A DNA stretch of 64,000 nt from Anaerovorax sp. IOR16 (GTDB taxonomy: Bacteria > Bacillota > Clostridia > Peptostreptococcales > Anaerovoracaceae). Below the pieces are notes generated by a model that saw nothing but the letters and a program-made list of their open reading frames with translations, ran no database searches and had not been told where the DNA came from. The stretch lies in the NCBI RefSeq assembly GCF_017168145.1, contig NZ_JADQTL010000010.1, positions 372,001-436,000 of the forward strand, given 5' to 3'. Position numbers and translations under genes: made by a program. This document shows, in pieces, positions 45,224 through 54,900 of this stretch. Positions within the stretch are counted from its first letter, which is position 1. Each line of letters opens with the position of its first letter.

Positions 45224-47917
45224 TCAAGTCGCTTCTCTCACCTTTAATTGCACAGGATGTTCTTCTTCAATCAATCCGTATTTCACTTTGATACGATCTA
45301 ATTTTTCAAGCATCGGTTGTGAGCAAACATATAAGAAAAATACAGTTGATGTTGCATGCACCAAGTCGCAAGGAATTCCTCGCAAATATGCTAATAATAT
45401 CATTTCCATTGTTGGATTTGGTTGGTGCATAATCACAGAAGCCGGATTTAAAATGCCTCCATATATGAAGAATGTCGCAAATCCACCAAATACACAAAGT
45501 GCTTTCTTATTTCGTTTTAACCAATTTTTTTGAAATAGAAATCCTGTTAAAAATCCAATGATTCCAAATCCAAACATTTGCCAAGGTGTCCAAGGTCCCT
45601 GCCCGAAAAATATATTGGACGCAAAGCCAGTAACCGCTCCAACAAGAAATCCCGTTTCTGCTCCGAATGCAACGCCAGCAATCATGACGACGGCAACAAC
45701 TGGTTTGAAATGAGGCAGCATGAAAAACGCCCCTCTTCCCGCAACGCCAATTGCGCACAGAACCGAAATGACAATCAGTTCTTTTGCTTGCGGTTTTCGA
45801 TCTTCAAATATCATTAAAAACGGAAGCATTGTTTCCAAAATAATTAACATGGAGATAAAATAATACTTGCGATCATTCAAATAATACACACCGATAAAGA
45901 TCGTCAAAGGAATCCAAAGTAAAATAATTAAAGAGGCTAATAACGTTCTCTTTGAAATTTTCGGTTTAGCATTCAAACAAGTGACCACGCTGCTTTCTCG
46001 TTTTTGCTTTAAAAGTCCTTTCTCTTTTTCCTTCTTCTCCTTTAAAAAGTTTTTCTTCTTTCCAAAATCTACAATTGGATTTATGTTTTTCGTTTCCGAA
46101 TCAACATTTTCTACTGTCTCATATTCCAAACCCTCTATGGATTCTCCGTTACAAACTGCAATTACATCACTTGCCGTAATTGCGTTCGGTATCAAATGTC
46201 TTGCCATACGATTTGCTTCAGTTGTATAAAAATTATTCCCTTTAAAGAATTCTCTCGGAGTTCCTTCTGTTACGATACCTCCATCAAAGAACATCGCACA
46301 TCGCTCTGCGTAATTTGCACAAAATTCCACATCATGACTTACCATAATAATAGTAATGCCTTTTTCTTTTAGTCCTTCTAAAATCAAAGCAAAACGTTTT
46401 TTATAGTCGGCGTCCAAGCCTTTTGTTGGTTCATCAAGTAATAATATTTCCGGCTCCAACAGTAAAATTTTTGCCAATGCTACCCGTTGTTGTTCTCCAC
46501 CCGACAAATCATATGGGTGTTGTTGCAATAAATCCTTTAAGTCGCAAAGAGAAATTACAGTATCTACTTTTCGTTTTTTCTCTTCTTTAGACATCTTGAA
46601 TGCACGAAGCATTTCATATAAGTCCAACTCCACTGTTTTTTTCACAAACAAAGTCTGTGGGTTTTGTGGCAAGACGCCGAGCAGCCCTTGAAATTTTTCT
46701 TCATCTGTGATCTCACTTAACAAACGACCTTGGATTTTTACGGTTCCCCGATACGGACGATAAATGCCTGCGATTAAAGATAACGTTGTACTTTTTCCGG
46801 TTCCATTTCCGCCAAGCAAAGCAAAAAATTCTCCTTTTTTTACTTTCAGATCTACACCCTTTATAACATCTGGTAAATCTTTTTCATATTTAAACCATGC
46901 CTCATTAATTTCAATTGCATAGTCATCTTCCTTCTTTTCTTTTTTTATAGATTTCAATGTTTGTTCTAAGGATTGCTTTCCTTCTAAATCGAAAAATTTG
47001 GTTTGTTTTGAATGGTCAATTGGTGAATCATTTTCCTTCAAATCTATTTGTACTGCATTGTTTTGTTGGTTTTTATGATTATTGGATTGTTGAAAAAAGG
47101 ATGTTAACCATTCCCGTCCTTCTCTTACGGTAATCGGACAATGCAAGGTATTTTTAACATTTGCATACACTTGCATCGGAATGGGCATTGCAGAAAACAT
47201 TTTATCATGGCTTTCTGCAAGACTTTGTCCTACTTCTTTCGGTATCCCATCGGCAATGATTCCTCCCTGCTCCATTACGATTAAGCGATCGCTAATCGGT
47301 AGTACCTGCTCCAAACGATGCTCCGTCATAATTACCGTTGTTCCCAACTCACGATTAATCTTTCCGACGGTTGCCAAGAAATCCGAGGCTGCAATCGGAT
47401 CTAACTGGCTTGTCGGTTCATCCAAAATTAAGACCGATGGCTGCATTGCCATAATTGCCGCTAAATTCAAAAGCTGTTTTTGCCCTCCGGATAATTCCGA
47501 TACATTTCTGTAAAACCAACCTTGAATTCCGAAAAAGGAAGCCATCTCGGCGACACGTAATCGAATGGTCTTTGTATCATATCCCAAACTTTCCAATCCA
47601 AATGCCAATTCGTGCCAAACTTTATCGGTTACAATCTGATTATCCGGTGATTGCAATACAAATCCAATTTTTTCACTTTGCTCTCTTAAATCCATTTCCT
47701 CCAAAGGTTTCCCCTGAAACAAAATCTCCCCTGTCTTTTCGCCATGAGATGCCAATGATGGTTTTAGTTGACGTAGTAATGTCGTCTTTCCACAACCGGA
47801 GGCTCCACATAATGTAACAAACTGTCCAGGTTGAATGCTTAAACAAATATCCTTTAAAACCTGACGCTCTTGATTCGGATAAGAGAAATTTAACTGTTTA
47901 ATTGTGTAGCTTTCCAT
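45224..47917 (-). CDS. ECF transporter: two ATPase domains fused to the S component
   Basis: Single 897-residue chain carrying EcfA, EcfA' and the substrate-binding S component. ATPase 1 (about 1-240): Walker A CGASGCGKTTLLRQL, signature LSGGQKQLL, Walker B VLILDEPTSQLD. ATPase 2 (about 345-580): GGNGTGKSTTLSL, LSGGEQQRVALAKI, LLLDEPTKGLD. After a charged linker the C-terminal about 230 residues have six membrane segments with the S-component signature FFGQGPWTPWQMFGFG. Separate genes usually encode these parts. It lies between EcfT and the SLH transcobalamin-like gene, downstream of the cobalamin riboswitch, so the cargo is most likely cobalamin or another corrinoid (CbrT-like function). AAGGAG precedes the ATG. 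Confidence 0.9.
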   Translation of the reverse strand: MESYTIKQLNFSYPNQERQVLKDICLSIQPGQFVTLCGASGCGKTTLLRQLKPSLASHGEKTGEILFQGKPLEEMDLREQSEKIGFVLQSPDNQIVTDKVWHELAFGLESLGYDTKTIRLRVAEMASFFGIQGWFYRNVSELSGGQKQLLNLAAIMAMQPSVLILDEPTSQLDPIAASDFLATVGKINRELGTTVIMTEHRLEQVLPISDRLIVMEQGGIIADGIPKEVGQSLAESHDKMFSAMPIPMQVYANVKNTLHCPITVREGREWLTSFFQQSNNHKNQQNNAVQIDLKENDSPIDHSKQTKFFDLEGKQSLEQTLKSIKKEKKEDDYAIEINEAWFKYEKDLPDVIKGVDLKVKKGEFFALLGGNGTGKSTTLSLIAGIYRPYRGTVKIQGRLLSEITDEEKFQGLLGVLPQNPQTLFVKKTVELDLYEMLRAFKMSKEEKKRKVDTVISLCDLKDLLQQHPYDLSGGEQQRVALAKILLLEPEILLLDEPTKGLDADYKKRFALILEGLKEKGITIIMVSHDVEFCANYAERCAMFFDGGIVTEGTPREFFKGNNFYTTEANRMARHLIPNAITASDVIAVCNGESIEGLEYETVENVDSETKNINPIVDFGKKKNFLKEKKEKEKGLLKQKRESSVVTCLNAKPKISKRTLLASLIILLWIPLTIFIGVYYLNDRKYYFISMLIILETMLPFLMIFEDRKPQAKELIVISVLCAIGVAGRGAFFMLPHFKPVVAVVMIAGVAFGAETGFLVGAVTGFASNIFFGQGPWTPWQMFGFGIIGFLTGFLFQKNWLKRNKKALCVFGGFATFFIYGGILNPASVIMHQPNPTMEMILLAYLRGIPCDLVHATSTVFFLYVCSQPMLEKLDRIKVKYGLIEEEHPVQLKVREAT

Positions 47918-48801
47918 TGTCTATTCTCCTTTACGTCAATCACAATCGGTACTATGCAAAGTGCAAAATACACAGCATAAGAAAACAGAAAAAAAATGGT
48001 AGATGGATTTCCTTTTACGGTTGGATAATATCTAAAATAATAGACTTTCATTAACCCACAAGCTAAAACGAATATCCCCAAAATACCAATATAAAGCAAT
48101 GCTTTTTTATCTCTTCGATCGAATCGATAAATGGAAAATGCCGTTCTTCCCGGAAGTCCATATCCTCTGCTTTTCATACTTTCTGCCGTTTCAATTGCAT
48201 TTTCCAATGCCCAAGTAATCATAATCGATAAAATCGTAATGCCGTTCTTCGCTTTTTGTATCCAAGAACCGTTTGATAAGTCTCTTCCGATACACTTTTG
48301 GGCGTAAGATATTTTTTTAATTTGTGCTTTAAATCGTGGTACAAACCGTAACACCATTGATAATATCAATGACAATGCCGGAATCACCCTGCCAAACAAA
48401 TAAATAAATTTATCGGATGTCATTACTTCGTTATAGCAGGAAAACCAACAAATTACCGCTGAAAGCATCGTTGCTGCCGCAATTCCGTATAAAATCGATT
48501 CCAATGTCAATGGATTTCCATTTGAAAAATAAATTAAAATAGTTTGTCCTTCATGATTAAAAGCGGGATTTAAAATCGCTGTTACTATTAGCATAGGTGC
48601 TAAAAATCCGAAATTAAAAAGAATTGCTTTTTTCCCTTTTAAATAAATCGAATAGGTAAACGCAGCCACCAAGGAAATTCCCAGACATACGGGATGCATA
48701 AACACCATGGAAAATCCTAATACAAATGCGAAATACAAAAAGTTTACTAACGGATGATAAGAAGAAAAGGCATCCACATGACATTCCTTACTTTTGCTCA
48801 T
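47890..48801 (-). CDS. ecfT: ECF transporter transmembrane coupling protein EcfT
   Basis: Membrane scaffold of an ECF transporter, 303 residues with about six hydrophobic segments. It has the EcfT coupling motif SMKSRGYGLPGRTAF near residue 205 and the NEVMTSDKFIYLFG segment. It overlaps the DUF4430 gene upstream by 14 bases and the ATPase-S fusion downstream by 28 bases, so the three are translationally coupled. AGGAG 9 bases upstream supports the start. Confidence 0.9.
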   Translation of the reverse strand: MSKSKECHVDAFSSYHPLVNFLYFAFVLGFSMVFMHPVCLGISLVAAFTYSIYLKGKKAILFNFGFLAPMLIVTAILNPAFNHEGQTILIYFSNGNPLTLESILYGIAAATMLSAVICWFSCYNEVMTSDKFIYLFGRVIPALSLILSMVLRFVPRFKAQIKKISYAQKCIGRDLSNGSWIQKAKNGITILSIMITWALENAIETAESMKSRGYGLPGRTAFSIYRFDRRDKKALLYIGILGIFVLACGLMKVYYFRYYPTVKGNPSTIFFLFSYAVYFALCIVPIVIDVKENRQWKATQLNS

Positions 48802-49681
48802 AGAAACCGTCTCCTACATCACGTCCCAGATCACAGGTATACACCCATACAATCACATCTTTGTCTTTAATCTGATACCGGCTGCATCCGTAATTCGGGA
48901 ACCAATCATTAACTTTATACATCCAGCCGGATAATTCTCCGCAATCAAATTCATAAAGATTATGAATTCCTTCAATGTATGCCGAATTATAAATCGGTGT
49001 ATTTTCAAATTCCATATGTATTTTATTCTTTTTCGTTTCTCGACGAAGCAAATTAAATACACTTTCCCCTTCATAGAAGGTCACTTTCGTCGGTGGCAAA
49101 ATTACGCCGTCTTTTGGTACCAATTCCACTTTCTCCGGATCCAAATCATCCATATTGTCGAGGATGGTATCACAGACAATCGATATCGTACATGTCTTTG
49201 CGTTTTTTGTGATAATCGCCTCTTGTGGTTCTATTGGATGCGGTTTTCCTTCCGGAATCGGGTCAGTTAAATATTTGTCTTTTTCTCCTTTGCTTTCTTC
49301 GTCTATTCCTTGCAAACTCAAATGTTTATCACCTTGGTCACTTTCAGATTTGCCCTGCTTTGTTTCGCTTTCTTCACTTTCTGCTTTTTTCAAACCCGAT
49401 TTTTCTGTTTCGCTTTGAGCTTCTGATTGATTATTCACTTTTTCGTCTTTTTTACTATCGCTGCTCTGTGATGTTTTTTCTATATCTTCTACACTAGAAT
49501 TCTCGTCCTCGCTTTTTTCTAAATCCGTGATATTTTCACCATTTTCAGTTTCCTCTACCGAATAAGCGGGTTCGGAGTCCGCTTTTCCACCTTTGGCGTA
49601 ATCACCGCCCCAAAAGAATGTTACGACAAGTAAAATACAAATAATCCCAATCCCCAGCCATTTATAATTCATTCTTTTCAT
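48788..49681 (-). CDS. membrane-anchored DUF4430 protein with acidic linker
   Basis: Protein of 297 residues: one N-terminal membrane anchor (about 7-25, no lipobox Cys), a long Ser/Glu/Lys-rich low-complexity linker (about 30-150) and a DUF4430 domain (about 165-297). The domain shows TCTISIVCDTILDNMDDL, the SGWMYKVNDWFPNYGCSRY motif and WVYTCDLGRDVG. DUF4430 is related to the C-terminal domain of transcobalamin and intrinsic factor. The linker would let the domain reach across the wall between SLH-bound receptors and the ECF transporter. Proposed role: corrinoid relay. The linker is reminiscent of wall-spanning tethers. Confidence 0.85.
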   Translation of the reverse strand: MKRMNYKWLGIGIICILLVVTFFWGGDYAKGGKADSEPAYSVEETENGENITDLEKSEDENSSVEDIEKTSQSSDSKKDEKVNNQSEAQSETEKSGLKKAESEESETKQGKSESDQGDKHLSLQGIDEESKGEKDKYLTDPIPEGKPHPIEPQEAIITKNAKTCTISIVCDTILDNMDDLDPEKVELVPKDGVILPPTKVTFYEGESVFNLLRRETKKNKIHMEFENTPIYNSAYIEGIHNLYEFDCGELSGWMYKVNDWFPNYGCSRYQIKDKDVIVWVYTCDLGRDVGDGFYEQK

Positions 49682-49773
49682 TCTGCCATCTCCTCATATC
49701 ATAAGTTCCCCGCTAAAAATAAGCAGTTACTTATTCATCGGTCTTTCTTCTTTATGCCATGTTTCAAAACTTG

Positions 49774-51429
49774 TTATAATAATTCGGATGCATTCAACAT
49801 GCGATAAAGCATTTCTGCAATTTCGCAGCGTTTTACTGAAGTTTTCGGTGAAATTTCAATGGCACTCTGATCTATAATATTTTTTTGATAGCAAAATGCA
49901 CATGCATCAGATGCCCAATCGGACACTTCCACATAATCCGTAAATTGTGATAATACATCTCTCTTTGATAAGGTATCAATTGTTGTATCCATTCCGCAAA
50001 GTTTTGCCGCTCTTGCAATCATACATGCCGCTTCTTCTTTTGTAATAGTACCGTTAGGATGAAATGTTTTTTCGGAAGTTCCGCTTACAATTCCGTTTTT
50101 ATAAGCACTAGCTACATAATCATAAAACCACTGATTCTTTTTCACATCCTCAAAGTTTATGTCACTGCCATCCTTTAATCCCAATGCTTGTACCATAATA
50201 GTCGCAAATTCGGCACGACTCATTGTTGCATCCGGTACAAAATTGTCTTTTGTTTTCCCGTTGATAATTCCACGTTCCGCTAATGCTTCGATTGCTTCCT
50301 GGTTTTTATGATCCTTAATATCTTTAAAAGTTTTTTCTTCGAATGAAATTTCTTTTATCTTTACTTCGTTATTTACGTTTGAATCTTTTTCATCTTTATT
50401 TATTTCTTCTTTTGTAAATGCTTTAACATCATTCATTCGATACAAACTGTTTTTTCCATCAATAGCACGTTGAATGGATACCAAGGCATAAAACCCCTGT
50501 TCTGTAGCCATTTGATTTATATTTGAATCTTTCTTTGTATGTTGAAACCCCTTATTGTTCGTATAATAAGACAGCAAATTGTCCTGTAATGTATTCCCAT
50601 TTTTGATAAAACGTTCATCATCTAATGAAACGCCCAATTCCGTTAACGCTACAATAACTTGAACGACACTTTCAGAATTTGATTCTCCCCAAGAATCATA
50701 TCCTCCGCTATTATCCTGCATGTTTGATAAACAAAGTAAAGCTTTTTCGGTTGCCTCTTTTACTTTTGCTTTATCCTGATATTTAGCCAATGCCTGTAAG
50801 ACCATGCCAGTCATATCCGGATCCGCCGTTAGGTCCATTAATTGTGCATCATCTGTTCCACCGGTTAAGGAAAAACCCCCATCCGAAAGCTGTCTGGCTA
50901 AAATCTCTTCAATGTATTTTTCTCTGGTTGCTTGTACTGCTGCTTTCTTATTTTCCGGCATCAGATAATTTTTACTGTCTAAGGCAATCAATGCCCAAAC
51001 TGGACCATTAATTCCCTGCCAAATGGTCTTTTCATAATCGCCCAAAGGAGTAAGCAAGTTGTATCCAGCTACATTTCTTGGATCGTAGCCGATTGCAGTC
51101 AGCGCTAAAATCAAACGTGAATAGTCCGTATATTTTTTTTCATGCAATACACCATTGCATTCCTTAACATACTCCTCCACCTGTGTATAGTAATTGTCAA
51201 AGTAACTCTTTGGTACATCACACCCACTTCGTGCAAGACCTAAGATTGCCCATTCCCCACCAATGGAACCCACTTGCCGGTTCTTAACTGTTTCGTAAAT
51301 GTAGTGCGCAGTATTATTTAATGCTTGCTTATGAATTGTATGATCCGTTGCAAACACACTAACTGCATTTCCCATTATCATGGTTACTACCAAGAATATA
51401 ATCAATAATGACTTATTCCTCTGCTTCAT
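49774..51429 (-). CDS. SLH-anchored alpha/alpha-barrel protein (transcobalamin N-domain-like)
   Basis: First gene behind the cobalamin riboswitch. I set the start at 51429 (551 residues) with AAGGAG 8 bases upstream; the longer open frame to 51666 merely translates the riboswitch. In order: signal peptide (1-28), an alpha/alpha-toroid domain of prenyltransferase/squalene-cyclase repeat type (about 30-340; LSDGGFSLTGG and NSGGYDSWGE), a Lys/Glu-rich linker and three SLH domains (about 365-551). It has the barrel but no DUF4430 domain; the next gene supplies a DUF4430 domain on a separate chain. Likely a surface corrinoid-binding half-receptor. Enzymatic activity is unlikely for a secreted SLH protein. 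Confidence 0.87.
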   Translation of the reverse strand: MKQRNKSLLIIFLVVTMIMGNAVSVFATDHTIHKQALNNTAHYIYETVKNRQVGSIGGEWAILGLARSGCDVPKSYFDNYYTQVEEYVKECNGVLHEKKYTDYSRLILALTAIGYDPRNVAGYNLLTPLGDYEKTIWQGINGPVWALIALDSKNYLMPENKKAAVQATREKYIEEILARQLSDGGFSLTGGTDDAQLMDLTADPDMTGMVLQALAKYQDKAKVKEATEKALLCLSNMQDNSGGYDSWGESNSESVVQVIVALTELGVSLDDERFIKNGNTLQDNLLSYYTNNKGFQHTKKDSNINQMATEQGFYALVSIQRAIDGKNSLYRMNDVKAFTKEEINKDEKDSNVNNEVKIKEISFEEKTFKDIKDHKNQEAIEALAERGIINGKTKDNFVPDATMSRAEFATIMVQALGLKDGSDINFEDVKKNQWFYDYVASAYKNGIVSGTSEKTFHPNGTITKEEAACMIARAAKLCGMDTTIDTLSKRDVLSQFTDYVEVSDWASDACAFCYQKNIIDQSAIEISPKTSVKRCEIAEMLYRMLNASELL

Positions 51430-51454
51430 TTCCATTCTCCTTTTCTTTTTTCGC

Positions 51455-51488
51455 AAAAAAATAAAAACTGCAGCATTTCTGCCACAGC
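51455..51488 (-). terminator. expression-platform terminator of the cobalamin riboswitch
   Basis: On the minus strand CTGTGGCA, loop GAAA, TGCTGCAG, then TTTTTATTTTTTT. It sits between the aptamer and the start codon at 51429, so it should control transcription into the barrel-SLH gene. Confidence 0.85.
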
Positions 51489-51535
51489 CGTATTTCTGCG
51501 TTATTTGTACACTGAAAAAAGCGTCCTCTAAAATG

Positions 51536-51745
51536 GTAGACTTCGCCCGTCTTTCTCCAATTACCCGTGGATGTACTCGTATTTTATGTAGGTCTTCTGG
51601 CTTACGCTTCTGGAGTAATTCTCCTACATCTTCACTTACCTTCCCAGTTTCCCAGTGGCAAAACACAATATCTAAAGCAAAGATTCCACGATTACAGCGG
51701 CGGGACCGCGCAGGATTTTAACCTGCTTCCCTCTTAGCTGTCTAC
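51536..51745 (-). promoter_or_regulatory. cobalamin (B12) riboswitch aptamer
   Basis: The minus strand carries the conserved core of the B12 element: a GGTTAAAATCC hairpin loop, GCGGTCCCGCCGCTGT (B12 box region), GCCACTGGGAAACTGGGAAGG, and AAGCGTAAGCCAGAAGACC. A closing P1 helix GTAGAC/GTCTAC (51740-51745 and 51536-51541) brackets about 210 bases. A terminator follows. This element is diagnostic for B12-related genes and gives the main functional clue for the whole cluster. Confidence 0.95.
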
Positions 51746-51805
51746 GAAATTTTTCTAATAAAATAACGTAAACAGACATAAAATTTCTGTATTAATTTTT
51801 ACTAC

Positions 51806-51834
51806 ATTCTACCAACCACTTATTTTATTGTCAA
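51806..51834 (-). promoter_or_regulatory. sigma-A promoter of the riboswitch-led operon
   Basis: Minus strand TTGACA, 17-base spacer, TAGAAT; one base from consensus in total. Transcription would start about 50 bases before the aptamer. Confidence 0.85.
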
Positions 51835-51873
51835 GAACAACTTCCAAAAGGTTTTATATTTCTTATTACATAA

Positions 51874-51908
51874 AAACCCCTATGGACATTTAAATTCCAT
51901 AGGGGTTT
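51874..51908 (-). terminator. intrinsic terminator of the second SLH/ECF gene set
   Basis: AAACCCCTATGG and CCATAGGGGTTT around an 11-base loop; located between the stop of the 51924 gene and the riboswitch promoter. It separates the two gene sets. Confidence 0.88.
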
Positions 51909-51923
51909 AAATAAATAATTAAT

Positions 51924-54900
51924 TTAATTTTTTATTAATTTAGCAATCATTGTTGCAGCTTCCGCTCTTGTCGCATTACTCTTTGGTGCAAACTTGTAGG
52001 TACTGTCTGCTTGTTTTATTCCGCTAATAATACCTGCCTTCTGCATGGAGGTTACTGCTTCCTTTGCATAGCCTGCAATTGCACTTGCATCTGCAAAGTT
52101 TATTTCTTGATTGCTTGCAGTTAGTTCTTTCTTTGCTACCTTGTTTTGATAGTTTAGTATCATCACTGCCATATCCTGACGAGTAATCTTTGCATTTGGT
52201 GCAAAATTCATACTGCCGTCTGCATTTGTCGCGCCTGCTACTACACCTTGTTCTGATGCCCAAGCCACTGCATTTGCATACCAATCGGTTGATTTTACAT
52301 CCTTGAATTTTCCCGAAATGCTACTTGCATCTGTATTGATTGTGCTGTCTGATGCTTTTGCCATTCCATAAAGAATCTGTGTAAACTCAGCTCTAGTAAT
52401 GTTAGAATTTGGCTCAAAGGTTGTTGCTGTTTTTCCTTTTAGAATGCCCTTATTTACCAAGGTCATTATACTTTCAGCGTACCACTCCTTGTTTCTTACG
52501 TCACGGAATTGTGTTCCAGTTGCAACTTCTTCTTTATATCCAATCGCATAGTAGGAGAAATGATTGGTACGGAACTGGACTCTTTTCTTTCTGCTGTCAT
52601 AAGTACAATCCTTCATTTGTGTTTTCTTTCCGTTGTCATCAATATAATACACACAGACATTTGCAGCTTTTTCATTTTTCTCCAAAGTATATGGTAAGGA
52701 TACGAAAATCTCTCCTCCTTTGAAGTTTGTAATTTGTTTTCCGTTAGAAACCATCTTTAAGTCATACACTGGTCTTGTCAGCTCCGTTAATTCTTTCAAT
52801 ATTGCATTCGCTTTGCTATCAACCACTTCTACACTGACTTTTACTTCACTTCCTTGTGCATCTTTACCAATTGATTCCAATGCTTTCTGATCAAACGTCA
52901 AGTCTGCCATAGGAGTAGCTAAAGTTAACTGTGCTTTTTCTGCATTGGCTACTTCTTTCACTGATTTGACTGGCAAGCTGGCTTCCACAGCCTTTGCTTT
53001 ACTACCTGCCTTTACCTCTACTCTAACTTCAGAAAATGTGTTCTTTCCTTCTTTTTTTGCCGCTTCTAGCGATTTATTTAAAGAAGTTGTAATGTCTTTT
53101 TCACTTACTGTTGCAGTTGCTTTTCCGTCTTTGTTTGTCTCTGCTTCTGTTTTAGTTGTAGTGGTTGCAGTTGGTTTTCCATCTGCATTTTTATTAATCT
53201 CTGCTTTATTTGTATTTGATGTTGTGACAGTACTTCCACCTCCACTGGAAGAGCCCCCTCCAGAATTCTTTTTCGTTACTGTAATCGCTTGTTCTGCGGT
53301 TTTATCTTTATAGGTAACGATGACTTTTGTGTCGCCTTTTGCTAACACGCTCTTATCAACTGTCCAGCCGGTTACAACTTCTGTTGTCTTATCATTATAC
53401 TGTGCTGTAACTTCCATTCCAGCTACATTGAAGGTTTCTCCTTCTTTGTACGTTACCTTATCCGGCGCTTTGCTGATTGTGATTCCGGTTAAGGTCTTTT
53501 CTGTCGGAGGAATGCCAGTTGATGAGTTTTTAATTGCCATTAAATAACAAGAATCATTTTTATAGTAAAGAGTTCCATCATTATCGCAAACCAAACTGCA
53601 AATACAGTATTGCTCTAAATCTCCTTTTGGTACAAACAAATGGCCTCCCTTAGTGTTTACTATAGCAGCACCGTTTTCATCCAACTGTTCTGTTTTTTCC
53701 ACTTCAATGACATAAATGCCACCAGGTTTATAATTGTATGTAGCATAGACATAAACTTTGTTTGTATCCTTTGCATAAGCAGTAGACAGTAAAGCACTTG
53801 TCTGTACATATCCCGGAATATCTGCCGTTCCTACAACAGTCATCGGGTTTGTTGTTACATCTATGATCTTATAGCTATGTCCTTTATCTGAAAATTGAGC
53901 TGGACCGGAAACACCCAGATAAGCAAGTCCGTTATAAACCAATGGTGTTCCTGTACACATTCCGCCTAAATCCAAGTATTTGATCGTACTCTCATCAAAC
54001 GTTCCATCATTGTTTACCTTTACGGTATAGAACCATCCGCCTTTGGTGGAAAAATAAATGCGATCTGTCTCTTTATCATAAGAAACGGTAGAGCGTATAT
54101 CTCCTTTAATTCCTGTAATGGTATCTAATACTTCTCCTGTTAATGGGTCGCAGGAATATAAAACTGCATTTTCGATATAACTGCCTTCCGAAGATCCATC
54201 ATCAGAACCGAAAATTACATAATTATCCGTCGCATAAGCCCCCGCCCAGTAAAAGCCACCTTTATGATTTATCTTCCATGTGCATAACTTTGTTTCATCA
54301 GTCTTAGACGGATCTTCATCCGTTACCGATAAGCAAAAATAGTTTCCTATTTTATCTTCTTTGTTCCATGTGCCGCCATAAATATATCCATTGTTGTACG
54401 CTGTTGGGCAAAGTGTCTGACCGCCAATTTTTTCACTCACCCAAAGTGATTCAAGGGTATCTGCACGTAATGCCTGAATTCGACCGTATCCTACCGGAAC
54501 AAACAGCATCCCCTCTGCATAGGTAATCGGATTCATTGCAAATCCCACATTATTTACCATTTCTTCACTTACTGCTAACTGTTCACCGGTTTCTTTATCT
54601 AAACGATAAACTTTCTTCCCTGCAGCCATGTATAGATCATTATTTAAAACAATTGGTGGTGTAGGTGCAGCAGACCAGCCTGATCCATATTTTTTACTCC
54701 ATTTTAAAACGGCCTCATTTGCGGTAATTGGTGTTTTTGCCTCTGTAACACCCATATTGGCATCGTTTCCTCTAAAATTCACCCAGTCACCGCTATAAGG
54801 TGGCAATGGATTTGCAGGAGCAGGTGCATTAGAAAGTGTTACTTCTATATCTCCTGCTTTTGTTAACGTTCCAGTCTGTCCCACATATCCATTTTTCGTA

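Larger units (their letters stand above)
51430..51923. other. 494-base regulatory interval in the SLH/ECF cluster
   Basis: No gene. Terminator, promoter, B12 riboswitch and expression-platform hairpin account for most of it. Confidence 0.85.

Noticed and set aside
51430-51666. N-terminal extension of the barrel-SLH protein (79 more codons)
   Set aside because: This stretch is the B12 riboswitch and its terminator; a Shine-Dalgarno and signal peptide begin at 51429.
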